Source of the DNA: Didemnitutus sp041906465
GTDB lineage: Bacteria; Verrucomicrobiota; Verrucomicrobiia; Opitutales; Opitutaceae
Reading direction: 5' to 3'
Length of the DNA: 64,000 bases
Assembly: GCA_041906465.1 (NCBI GenBank)
Contig: JAYRJE010000024.1
Span: forward strand, 1-64,000
Positions within the stretch are counted from its first letter, which is position 1. Every line of letters begins with the position of its first letter. A program made the translations under genes and the position numbers. Under the pieces are notes generated by a model that was not told the origin of the DNA, ran no database searches, and saw only the letters and a program-made list of their open reading frames with translations. Of this stretch, positions 16,379 to 24,579 are shown in pieces.

Positions 16379-17578
16379 ATGTCTGCCGCCAATCTCAAAA
16401 TGGAGCCCTGGGCCGCTCGTCCCAAGCGGCGCGTGGCTCTCCTGATCGAAGCCTCGAACGCCCACGCGCGGCTCATCATGCAGGGCGTCATCTCCTATGC
16501 CCGCGACCACAAGCCATGGTCGTTCTCGCTCATGGATCAGGCACATGGCGACGACGGACCGGTTTGGGTGAACGACTGGGATGGCGATGGCATCATCGCC
16601 CGCATCAAGAACCGTCGCATCGCCAACAAGATCGTCGCCTCCGGCCTGCCCGTGGTGGACATCAGCATCCAGCACTTCATCCCCAACGTGCCGAGCGTCG
16701 AGCCGGACGACGACGCGATCGCGCGGCTGGCGGTGGATCATTTCGTGCAGCGAGGGTTCAAGAACTTCGCGTATTGCGGCGACAACACCTTCCTGATTTC
16801 GGAGCGGCGCGGCCTGGCCTTTGCCAAAGCCCTAGCGGCGTCCGGGCTGAACGCCTACAGCTTCGACCGCAACTATCCCGACAGCGTGTCGATCTCGCGT
16901 CGCATCTCCGGGATCGGCGAATGGCTGGCCGACCTGCCCAAGCCGCTGGCGGTCTTCGCCTGCTACGACGTGCGCGGCCAGCACATCCTCGATGCGTGCC
17001 GGCTGCACGGCATCGCCGTGCCCGAGCAGGTCGCGGTGCTCGGCGTCGATAACGACGAGCTGTTGTGCGAGATGGCGTCGCCGCCGCTCTCCAGCGTCGT
17101 CCCCAACGCGCGCCGCACCGGCTACGAGGCCGCGCGGATTCTCGACCGCCTGATGAACGGCGAGACCGTCCCGTCGGCGCCGATCCAGATCGAGCCGCTC
17201 GGCATCAGCCTGCGCCAATCGACCGACGTGCTCGCGGTCGCCGATCCGCACATCGCGATGGCGTTGCGCTTCATCCGCGACCACGCGTCGGAGGCGATCG
17301 GCGTCGCCGATGTGGCCCGCGCCGTGCCGCTCTCGCGCCGCATTCTCGAAAAGCGTTTTCGTCAGATGCTCAACCACACGCTGCACGACGAGATCATGTT
17401 CGTGCGGCTCGCGCGCGTGAAGCAGTTGCTCGTAGAGTCGCAGCTCTCGCTCGAGCAGATCGCGGCCACCACCGGCTACGAGCATCCCGAGTATCTCAGC
17501 GTCGTGTTCAAGCGCGAGGTTGGCGTGTCGCCGCGCCAGTATCGCGAGCGCGAGCGCCGCGGCCTTCACCCGGAATAA
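16379..17578 (+). CDS. XylR-type regulator: LacI-like sugar-binding domain plus AraC DNA-binding domain
   Basis: A 399-residue regulator. Residues about 15-285 form a type I periplasmic-binding-like sensor with no N-terminal LacI helix-turn-helix (RRVALLIEASNAHARLIMQGV, AVLGVDNDELLCEMASPPLSSV, GYEAARILDRLMNG). Residues about 290-395 are an AraC-type pair of helix-turn-helix motifs (VADVARAVPLSRRILEKRFRQ; LEQIAATTGYEHPEYLSVVFKREVGVSPRQYR). This is the E. coli XylR architecture, where a sugar activates transcription from direct-repeat sites. A family 2 direct repeat with 21-bp period starts 41 bp after its stop, and other copies flank the neighbouring genes, so it is the natural candidate activator for family 2. 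Confidence 0.92.
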   Translation: MSAANLKMEPWAARPKRRVALLIEASNAHARLIMQGVISYARDHKPWSFSLMDQAHGDDGPVWVNDWDGDGIIARIKNRRIANKIVASGLPVVDISIQHFIPNVPSVEPDDDAIARLAVDHFVQRGFKNFAYCGDNTFLISERRGLAFAKALAASGLNAYSFDRNYPDSVSISRRISGIGEWLADLPKPLAVFACYDVRGQHILDACRLHGIAVPEQVAVLGVDNDELLCEMASPPLSSVVPNARRTGYEAARILDRLMNGETVPSAPIQIEPLGISLRQSTDVLAVADPHIAMALRFIRDHASEAIGVADVARAVPLSRRILEKRFRQMLNHTLHDEIMFVRLARVKQLLVESQLSLEQIAATTGYEHPEYLSVVFKREVGVSPRQYRERERRGLHPE

Positions 17579-17619
17579 TTTCCGCCACGCGCAGCGGCGC
17601 GGTGAGGCGCGGGAGAAAT

Positions 17620-17674
17620 CTCAGGTAAATTCCGTGAAGTCTCATGGCAGCGCGGGGCGCGCTTTTGCTACGGT
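17620..17674 (+). promoter_or_regulatory. Family 2 promoter-like site downstream of the XylR-type gene
   Basis: CTCAG (17620-17624), 12 bases, AAGTCTCATGG (17637-17647), 21 bases, TACGGT (17669-17674). It points toward the TonB receptor gene, 290 bp upstream of its start and upstream of that gene's family 1 promoter. The receptor may therefore be driven from both sites. Confidence 0.55.
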
Positions 17675-17814
17675 GTCGCATCCTTTCGGATTTGCCCGTG
17701 CCACCCCGCCGATCGAATTCCCTGCGTCCGGTCCGTCTTGCGCTTCGCCTCGGCGTGCGCGCCAAGCGAGCGGCGACGAGGCGGTGGCGGCTCGCGCCGG
17801 TGGCGGGCGGCCCC

Positions 17815-17859
17815 CCCGCGTTTCCGTGGATTGTCGGCGCGCAGGGCCTGCGGCAGAAT
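17815..17859 (+). promoter_or_regulatory. Family 1 promoter of the TonB receptor gene
   Basis: Box CCCGCGTTTCCGTGGATTG (17815-17833) overlaps the -35 TTGTCG (17831-17836). A 17-bp spacer leads to CAGAAT (17854-17859). Similarity to the copy at 32944 continues about 57 bp past the -10 (to 17916), into the untranslated leader. The expected leader is about 100 nt. Confidence 0.7.
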
Positions 17860-17964
17860 CGTGCGTGCGGCGTCCAGGCCTACGACTTCGCGACGGTGGC
17901 CGGCGCGATCGTTGGCTGTTTTTCGCTTTCACCCCTCCCCTAGGACAACACCCCGCCTAAGAAC

Positions 17965-20900
17965 ATGACCTCACCCCTCGCGTCACCCCTTGCGCCGCGC
18001 CGCGCTGTCCGCGTTGCGCTGCTGTTTGCTTTTGGCTGCCTGCCGTTGTTCGCGCAAAAAGTCGCCGACGAACGGAAGGAGGCGCCGCCCGAGTCGGCGA
18101 AGCCGATGGAAACCGTGGCGAGCGCCGCCAACGAGGAGCCGGTGCAACTGTCGCCGTTCGTCGTCAACGCGGCGCAGGACACCGGTTATCAAGCGGCTTC
18201 GACCCTGGCCGGCACGCGCTTGAACACGCCGGTCAAGGACATCGGCGCGTCGATTTCGATCTACACGAAGGACCTGCTGCAGGACATCGGCGCCACCAAC
18301 GCCAACGAGCTGCTGATCTTCGCCACCAGCACCGAGGCGGCCGGTGCGGGCGGCAATTTCTCGGGCGCGGCCGACGACATCAATGCGGCGCAGATCAACG
18401 GCAACGGCCCGCGCGTCAACCCGCAGACCAGCAGCCGCACCCGCGGCCTCTCGGCGCCCAACTTCACGCGCGGTTTCTTCATGAGCGACGTCGCCAGCGA
18501 CAGCTACAACGTCGAGAGCGTCACGGTGAACCGCGGCCCCAACGCCATCCTCTTCGGCGTCGGCAGCCCCGCCGGCGTGGTCGAGAGCTCGCTCCTGCGC
18601 CCCAACCTCAACCAGAACAAAAACAAGGTCGAGGTCCGGGTGGGCGACAACAGCAGCCTGCGCAACACCGTCGATTTCAATCGCGTGCTGATCAAGAAGA
18701 AGCTCGCGTTCCGCCTCGCGGCGCTCAGCGACGACGAACGCTATAACCAGCGCCCCGCCTTCGAGAAAAAGGAGCGTGTCTACGGCGCCCTGACGTTCTC
18801 CCCCTACGCGGAGACCTCCCTGCGCATGAACTTCGAGAGCGGCCGCACCACCGCGAACCGCCCCATCACCGTGCTGCCCTTCAACAGCATTTCGAGCTAC
18901 TGGATGAACGCGGGCCGGCCCGGCTACGACTGGACCTTCTACGACGATCCGGCGCGCAATCCTTCTGCCACCGCCCAGGTCGCCGGCCCCACTTTCGAGG
19001 GACCGTTCATTGGGCAAAACCAGGTCTTCGACCAGGTTCTTTCCGTTTTCTCGAGCCCCACCGCCAGAGTGCCCGATATGATGTTCCGTCCCATCACGCG
19101 CACCACCACCGGCAACGCTGCCAACGCCGTGCGTGCCGGCACGTTCAACCCCTTGGTCAATCGTGACAGCGCCAACGACGCGATCCGCTACCTGCTGACG
19201 CTCAACGTCGCCGAGCTGCTCGGCACCTTCTGGGTCGGCGACAAGGTCCTGCCCGGCCAGCAGCCCGGCATCGCCCCGGCCGGCATCAAGATGCAGGGTT
19301 TCACCGACTACAGCATTTTCGATTTCCAGAATCACATGATCGACGAGAGCTCGCGCCAGGGCGACAGCTTCCACTCCTTCAACGTCGCCATCGAACAGCG
19401 CGGCTGGAAGGACCGCGTCGGCATCGAACTGGCCTACAACACCGAGCGGGTCGATCGCCGTTCTCAGAACGCCGCGTTCTCCTCCAACAACGGCAACCAT
19501 ATCCGCGTCGACGTCAACCAGGTGCTCCCGACCGGCCAGATCAACCCTAATTACGGACGCCCCTTTACCTTCGCCTACGGCCAGTCGACCTGGACCAACA
19601 ACTTCACCGAGCGCGAGGCCCTGCGTGCCACCGGCTTCCTCAAATACGACTTCAGCGACCTCAGCTCCGGCTGGGGCAAGTGGCTCGGCCGCCACACCGT
19701 GACCGGTCTCTACGAGGAAAATGCCCTCGACCAAGTCAACTACCGCCATCGCCTGGCCACCGACGGCGCGGCCGCCCGCGACATCAGCGCCGATGTCAAC
19801 GCCTTCGCCCGCCGGCCGGGCGCGGTGATCTATCTCGGGCCCTCCATCATTGGAAACAGCAACCCGCTCCAGCTCCAGGCGATCCGGGTGCCCCTCATCC
19901 AGCCCGGCCCCGCGGCGGTGCCGGGGACTTACTTCGTCCGCGCCGCCAACGCCACCGACCCAGGCGCCTTCGTCGACGCCCCCGCCTCGCTCGTCGAGAT
20001 CAACGACGGCGGCAACGCCCTGCGCGACGTCATCAAGTCGCAGGCCTTCCTCCTCCAAAGCTACTGGCTCCAGGAGCACGTCATCACGCTCGTGGGTTGG
20101 CGCCGGGACGAGGATTACTTCGTCCAGAAAACCATCGGTTTCGTGCGCAATCCCGCCGACTCGAACGATCCCGGCAAGGCGCACTACGGTTTCGACGATT
20201 TCTCCTTCGACCGCACTCCGCCGCCCAACGTCTCCGGCGAGACCATGACCTACAGCGGCGTCATCCGCTGGCCGCAAAAGCTCCTCCGCCTGCCCGCCGG
20301 CGCCGACTTCAGTGTCTTCTATAACCAATCGAGCAACTTCACGCCCTCCGGCGGCCGCGTAAACGCCTTCAACGAGCCGACGCCCTCGCCCCAAGGCGAC
20401 ACCAAGGAATACGGCTTCAACCTCTCCCTGCTCCAGGACCGGCTCAGCCTGCGCCTGAACTGGTTCGAGAGCAAAGTCCAGCGCCAGACTCTGACTCCGG
20501 CCATTTACAACACCGCCATCAATAACGGCGTCCTCCAACTCGCGGACTTCTGGGGCGTGGAAGCGAACGTCAATCCGGGCCTCGCCGCCCAGCGTAACAC
20601 CGACATCGAGCTGCTCTTCAGCCCGCTGCCCGCCAACTTCCGCAGCCTCTACGGCTGGGGCATCTCGGGCACCGCGCCGAGCCTCGCAGCCAACGGCCGC
20701 ATCACCCTCGCCGGCAGCGGCGACACGACCGACTACACCGCCAAGGGCCTCGAGATGGAGATCGTCTATAATCCCACACGCAACTGGCGCATCCTCGCCA
20801 ACGTCGCCAAGCAGGAAACCGTCCAGAGCAACTCCCTGCCGTTCCTCAAGAACTTCGTCGCCCGCATGCTGCCGGTCTGGAACCAGCTCCGCGACCGTCC

Positions 20901-21426
20901 GCGCAACAATTACCCGCCCGGCTGGGTGCCCGGCCAACCGGTCGGCGAGACCGTCGGCGAATACATCGACACTTTCGTGCTCGTGCCCTTCGCCACCGCC
21001 ATCGCCACCGAGGGCTCCGCCTCCGCCGAACAGCGCAAATGGCGCGCCAACCTGATCACCAACTACACCTTCGGTCGCGGCGGTTTGTTCGGCGATCGCC
21101 TGAAAGGCTGGAGCATTGGCGGCGCGGTCCGCTGGCAGGACAAGCTCGGCATCGGCTACCCCTCCACCCGCAACCCCGACATGAGCGTCAACATCGACCT
21201 GGCGCATCCTTACTACGCCCCGGCCGAAACCAACATCGACGCTTGGATCGGCTACGAGCGCAACCTCTGGAAGAACCGCCTCAAATGGAAGGTCCAGCTC
21301 AACGCCCGCAATCTTTTCGCCAGCGACTCCGTCATCCCCATCGGCGTGCAACCCTGGGGCGAGCCCGCGACGGTGCGCCTCCCGCCCGAGCAGCGCTGGT
21401 ATCTCACCAACAGCTTTATCTTCTGA
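17965..21426 (+). CDS. TonB-dependent outer-membrane receptor
   Basis: A 1153-residue receptor. The signal peptide is within the first 35 residues (AVRVALLFAFGCLPLFAQ). A plug domain follows: VQLSPFVVNAAQDTGYQAAS, VTVNRGPNAILFGVGSPAGVV. A long beta-barrel ends in the outer-membrane-type aromatic terminus YLTNSFIF. Large receptors of this kind, without a SusD partner, are typical of Opitutaceae-type bacteria and are taken to import oligosaccharides. No SusD or SusC-type carboxypeptidase-like domain is seen. It is preceded by family 1 and family 2 promoter sites, making it the likely glycan entry point of the island. The substrate is not deducible. Confidence 0.93.
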   Translation: MTSPLASPLAPRRAVRVALLFAFGCLPLFAQKVADERKEAPPESAKPMETVASAANEEPVQLSPFVVNAAQDTGYQAASTLAGTRLNTPVKDIGASISIYTKDLLQDIGATNANELLIFATSTEAAGAGGNFSGAADDINAAQINGNGPRVNPQTSSRTRGLSAPNFTRGFFMSDVASDSYNVESVTVNRGPNAILFGVGSPAGVVESSLLRPNLNQNKNKVEVRVGDNSSLRNTVDFNRVLIKKKLAFRLAALSDDERYNQRPAFEKKERVYGALTFSPYAETSLRMNFESGRTTANRPITVLPFNSISSYWMNAGRPGYDWTFYDDPARNPSATAQVAGPTFEGPFIGQNQVFDQVLSVFSSPTARVPDMMFRPITRTTTGNAANAVRAGTFNPLVNRDSANDAIRYLLTLNVAELLGTFWVGDKVLPGQQPGIAPAGIKMQGFTDYSIFDFQNHMIDESSRQGDSFHSFNVAIEQRGWKDRVGIELAYNTERVDRRSQNAAFSSNNGNHIRVDVNQVLPTGQINPNYGRPFTFAYGQSTWTNNFTEREALRATGFLKYDFSDLSSGWGKWLGRHTVTGLYEENALDQVNYRHRLATDGAAARDISADVNAFARRPGAVIYLGPSIIGNSNPLQLQAIRVPLIQPGPAAVPGTYFVRAANATDPGAFVDAPASLVEINDGGNALRDVIKSQAFLLQSYWLQEHVITLVGWRRDEDYFVQKTIGFVRNPADSNDPGKAHYGFDDFSFDRTPPPNVSGETMTYSGVIRWPQKLLRLPAGADFSVFYNQSSNFTPSGGRVNAFNEPTPSPQGDTKEYGFNLSLLQDRLSLRLNWFESKVQRQTLTPAIYNTAINNGVLQLADFWGVEANVNPGLAAQRNTDIELLFSPLPANFRSLYGWGISGTAPSLAANGRITLAGSGDTTDYTAKGLEMEIVYNPTRNWRILANVAKQETVQSNSLPFLKNFVARMLPVWNQLRDRPRNNYPPGWVPGQPVGETVGEYIDTFVLVPFATAIATEGSASAEQRKWRANLITNYTFGRGGLFGDRLKGWSIGGAVRWQDKLGIGYPSTRNPDMSVNIDLAHPYYAPAETNIDAWIGYERNLWKNRLKWKVQLNARNLFASDSVIPIGVQPWGEPATVRLPPEQRWYLTNSFIF

Positions 21427-21581
21427 ACTCGATCCGCGCTGCGCCTCCGGTCTTCGCTGACGGCGAGGACCCACCGCACAGGGGTTGAAAACGGGGTGAA
21501 GCAGCGCGGACCGTCAGGGGAAATGCGCGGATCGTGTGGCCCGGCCGCGCGATCCGCTTCCTCCGGAGCGGGGACGATCCT

Positions 21582-21699
21582 ATTGAGTCTTGCTAAAGTG
21601 AGTCATGCCTCGGGGTGGAGCGGATTGACCTCAATCCGCTCTGAGCGCGTTGGGGTCAACGCGCTCCACCTCGTGACCCACTGGCGCGAGACTCAGTAA
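21582..21699 (+). repeat. 118-bp double-hairpin repeat, left copy
   Basis: This element is repeated in inverted orientation at 23501-23618 with few differences. It contains two perfect 10-bp-stem hairpins: 21618-21641 (GAGCGGATTG with complement) and 21643-21666 (GAGCGCGTTG with complement), each with a 4-base loop. The pair flanks the AmpG-like transporter gene. Confidence 0.85.
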
Positions 21700-21760
21700 C
21701 CTGCATCCCTCACACTCTCTCGTGGAAACAAAACGCTCTGTTACCTCCAAGCCACGCCCT

Positions 21761-21835
21761 GTCATTGCGCGGAGCGGAGCGACGAAGCTACCGAGCGAAG
21801 CGACAGCATGACATCCAGCGCACGCTGGATCGCCA
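21761..21835. repeat. GTCATTGCG-type dispersed repeat, copy 1
   Basis: It starts GTCATTGCGCGGAGC, followed by AGCGACGAAGC and CCAGCGCACGCTGGATCGCC. The same blocks occur in order at 48024-48105. Elements with this text are widespread noncoding repeats in diverse bacteria. Confidence 0.7.
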
Positions 21836-21995
21836 TCGGCCTTCGCGCCAGGCTCCGGCCGACAGGCTGCTCGACCGCGTTTGTGCTCTTCGTGACCAAT
21901 CTTTCAGCGGAACTTGGGATGATGTGCCCGCCGGACACTCGCCGCGGCGTCGACGCCGGATCGCGCTCGGCCCCATTACCGCTTTCCCTCGTTTT

Positions 21996-23324
21996 ATGGA
22001 ACACGCCTCGAAAGCCGTGCCTCACCCGCTGCGGTGGGTGCCTTCGCTCTATCTGGCGATGGGCATCCCGAACGCGACCGTCTCGATCGTCTCCGCGATC
22101 CTCTACAAGAACCTCGGCTACTCGAACGAGACGATCGCGCTCTACACGAGCCAGATCTACCTGCCGTGGGTCCTGAAGCCGCTCTGGGCGCCATTCCTCG
22201 AGCCGTTCCGCTCGAAGCGCTGGTGGGTGCTCGCGATGGAGTGCGCGATGGTCGGCTCGATCGGGCTGATCGCGTTCAGCCTGCCGTTGCCGGCGTTCTT
22301 CCAGCTCTCGCTCGCGTTCTTCTGGATCACGGGTTTCGCGTCGGCCACGCAGGACATCGCCGCCGACGCCGTTTACATGACCACGCTCCCGCACGCCGAG
22401 CAGGCGAAATACGCCGGCGTGCAGGGCATGTGCTGGAATGCGGGCGCCGTGCTCACGTCCGGCGTGCTGGTGGCCCTCACCGGCCGGTTGCACGACGGGC
22501 TCGGCTACGACTGGCAGAAATCCTGGATGATCGTCATGGGCGCGATCGCGGGGCTCATGCTGCTCTGCTGGCTGTGGCATCTCCGACATCTGCCCGCGGG
22601 CGAGGCGTCGCCGCTGCACGGTCGCGGGCTCGGCGCCGCGGCGGATTCGCTGCGCGGCACGTGGACGTCGTTTTTTCGCAAGCCGCGGATCTGGCTCATG
22701 CTCGCGGTGGTGTTCTTCTATCGGTTCGGCGAGGGCTTCATCGAGAAATTCGGCCCGCTCTTCCTGATCGACGCGCGCAGCGCGGGCGGCCTCGGGCTGA
22801 GCAACGAGGCGATCGGCCACCTCTACGGCACGCTCGGCACGCTCGGCTTCATCGCCGGCGCCCTGCTTGGCGGCATGCTGGCCGCGAAGTTCACGCTGCG
22901 GCGCAGCTTCCTCGTGCTGGCGCTCGCGCTCAACGTCCCGCATCTCACGTATTATCTCCTCAGTGTCGCGCTGCCGGCGAACACCGTGTTGGTCGGCGCG
23001 CTCGTGACGCTCGAGAAGTTCGGCTACGGCGTCGGCTCGGTCGGGCACATGCTCTACATGATGCAGCAGATCGCGCCGGGGGGCTACAAGATGTCCCACT
23101 ACGCGTTCGCGACCGGCGTGATGGCCGCGACGCGGTGGTTCACCGGCTCGCTGAGCGGGCTGGTCTTCGCCGCGTGCGAGCAGCGTTACCAGCCGTTCTT
23201 CCTGTTCGTGCTGGCGGCCTCGATCCCGCCCCTCGTGCTCGCCTGGCTGGCGCCGTTCCCGCAAACGGTCGAAGCCGAGCCCGTGCCCGACGCCGCCGCG
23301 CGCGACGGCGCGTCCCCCTCCTGA
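21996..23324 (+). CDS. AmpG-like MFS transporter
   Basis: A 442-residue protein with about 12 membrane segments. The N-terminus (LYLAMGIPNATVSIVSAILYKNLGYSNE), the motif ATQDIAADAVYMTTLP and the regular helix spacing match AmpG/PAT-family MFS permeases. That family includes importers of muropeptides or sugar-containing compounds and many uncharacterised members. The start at 21996 (MEHASKAVPHPLRW) is chosen because upstream sequence is repeat-derived. It is enclosed by 118-bp inverted repeats. In this setting it may import an amino-sugar-containing oligosaccharide, but that is inference. Confidence 0.85.
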   Translation: MEHASKAVPHPLRWVPSLYLAMGIPNATVSIVSAILYKNLGYSNETIALYTSQIYLPWVLKPLWAPFLEPFRSKRWWVLAMECAMVGSIGLIAFSLPLPAFFQLSLAFFWITGFASATQDIAADAVYMTTLPHAEQAKYAGVQGMCWNAGAVLTSGVLVALTGRLHDGLGYDWQKSWMIVMGAIAGLMLLCWLWHLRHLPAGEASPLHGRGLGAAADSLRGTWTSFFRKPRIWLMLAVVFFYRFGEGFIEKFGPLFLIDARSAGGLGLSNEAIGHLYGTLGTLGFIAGALLGGMLAAKFTLRRSFLVLALALNVPHLTYYLLSVALPANTVLVGALVTLEKFGYGVGSVGHMLYMMQQIAPGGYKMSHYAFATGVMAATRWFTGSLSGLVFAACEQRYQPFFLFVLAASIPPLVLAWLAPFPQTVEAEPVPDAAARDGASPS

Positions 23325-23724
23325 AGGCGGACGGACCCCGGAGCGGATCGTGCTTTTCGTGTTTTTGGCTGATCTCGCTCCGCTCGGTGGAGGCCAGTCC
23401 TCTGCGGAATTCAGAGCAGTTCCAGAAATTCCGTAGCCGTTTTGAGCAGGCGGAAATTTCTGGACTCTTCGCTGCGCTCAGAATGACACGTTGTGAGAAT
23501 TACCGGGTCTCGCGCCAGTGGGTCACGAGGTGGAGCGCGTTGACCCTAACGCGCTCCGAGCGGATTGAGGTCAATCCGCTCCACCCCAAGGCATGACTCA
23601 CTTTCGCAAGGCTCAATAATTTTCTTTTCCTGTCATTCTGAGCGCAGCGAAGAATCCACGCGTTCGTTCGCGGCCCTCACTGGCGCTCGGTTTCCATGCG
23701 CGCGGACAATCGCGGATTCCGGCT
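23325..23724. other. Gene-free region with hairpin and nested inverted repeats
   Basis: No gene is seen. CCAGAAATTCCG (23422-23433) and its near-complement (23451-23463) form a hairpin that may end the MFS transcript. A 28-bp TCATTCTGAGCGCAGCGAAG-type repeat occurs in opposite orientations at 23461-23489 and 23631-23658. These two copies bracket the 118-bp element at 23501-23618. Confidence 0.6.
23501..23618 (-). repeat. 118-bp double-hairpin repeat, right copy (inverted)
   Basis: Its reverse complement matches 21582-21699 over the full 118 bp with only scattered substitutions. One of its two hairpins has a single mismatch next to the loop. It is itself flanked by inverted TCATTCTGAGCG repeats. 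Confidence 0.85.
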
Positions 23725-24558
23725 TCAAATGCCTTCGGGGCAGCGCAGCATTTCCTCGAGCAACGGCTGCATCGCTTCCACCCAGATCCGATAGCCCTCC
23801 GGCGAGAGATGCACCTGATCGGGCATGATCGCGGACGGGATCTTGCCGTCCGGACCTTGGAACCGGGCGCCGAAGTCGAGGAAGCGCACCGTTCGCCCGT
23901 CGTCAAGGCGCGCGAGCAGCCGGTTCGCCTCCGTGATGACTTTCATGCGGTGCACGGCGTCATCGAGCACGACGCCCTGCCGGTTGATGCGCGGCCCGCG
24001 GGGAAAGATGCCGAGCAGAAGAATTTTGGTCTCCGGAATTTTCGCGCGGATGAGCCGGACGATTTTCGCGTCGGCCGCCGCGATCTGCTCCGCGGTGTGG
24101 TCGGACGTGTTGTTCGTGCCGAGCAGGAGCACGACGACCTTCGGGTGGAGGCCGTCGAGCACGCCGTCCTCGAGACGCCAGAGGACGTGCTGCGTTTGGT
24201 CGCCGCCGATGCCGAAGTTGGCCGGCTGGTATTTCCCGTAGCTGGCCTCCCAGATTTCCGGGACCTGCGTCCAGCGCTCGGTGATCGAATCGCCGAGGAA
24301 AAGCAGGCCGATCGGTCCGGCTTTGGCGCGCTTCAGATGGGTGGAGTGCAGTTCGTAGAACCGCGCGTTGCCGCGCTTCGGCATCGCCGCGGAGGCGTCG
24401 ATGCGGGCCGCGGGCTCGCCCGGCGCGGCCAGCACCGCCGTCGTGAGCGCGAAGCCCAGGCTCCACCACGCGGCTTTTCTCAGGCGGTTCCTCGTCGGGC
24501 GCGCGGCGGCGCCGCGCGGCAGGGCATGCGATCGGTCGAATTTCAGGTGTATTTGCAT
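23725..24558 (-). CDS. SGNH/GDSL-family hydrolase, exported
   Basis: A 277-residue esterase/acetylhydrolase-like protein. The SGNH blocks are complete: LLFLGDSITERW (Ser91 nucleophile), FGIGGDQTQHVLWRL (Gly), VVLLLGTNNTSDHT (Asn) and IMPDQVHLSPEGYRIW (Asp and His). A hydrophobic segment at about 30-46 acts as a signal sequence or anchor. Such enzymes often remove acetyl groups from polysaccharides. It is the last gene of a minus-strand operon with two sulfatases (21 bp gap), so it may de-esterify the same sulfated glycan. Confidence 0.9.
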   Translation of the reverse strand: MQIHLKFDRSHALPRGAAARPTRNRLRKAAWWSLGFALTTAVLAAPGEPAARIDASAAMPKRGNARFYELHSTHLKRAKAGPIGLLFLGDSITERWTQVPEIWEASYGKYQPANFGIGGDQTQHVLWRLEDGVLDGLHPKVVVLLLGTNNTSDHTAEQIAAADAKIVRLIRAKIPETKILLLGIFPRGPRINRQGVVLDDAVHRMKVITEANRLLARLDDGRTVRFLDFGARFQGPDGKIPSAIMPDQVHLSPEGYRIWVEAMQPLLEEMLRCPEGI

Positions 24559-24579
24559 GTTTACCAGGCGGCAGGCCGT

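Larger units (their letters stand above)
21427..21995. other. Gene-free region with two dispersed repeats
   Basis: No gene is supported in these 569 bp. The region carries the 118-bp element at 21582-21699 and the CATTGCG-type element at 21761-21835. Reading frames that extend the MFS gene upstream run through these repeats and are not protein-like. Confidence 0.6.

Noticed and set aside
17965..21426. A Bacteroidetes-style SusC/SusD pair
   Set aside because: The receptor lacks the SusC extension and no SusD-like lipoprotein gene is present anywhere in the window.
17983..21474. A 1163-residue open frame antisense to the TonB receptor gene
   Set aside because: It is a shadow of the receptor in GC-rich DNA: Val/Gly/Glu-rich with no domain, while the plus strand has signal peptide, plug and barrel features.
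21765..21995. Upstream extension of the MFS transporter frame
   Set aside because: It runs through the GTCATTGCG-type repeat and gives Arg-rich text; the protein proper starts at 21996.
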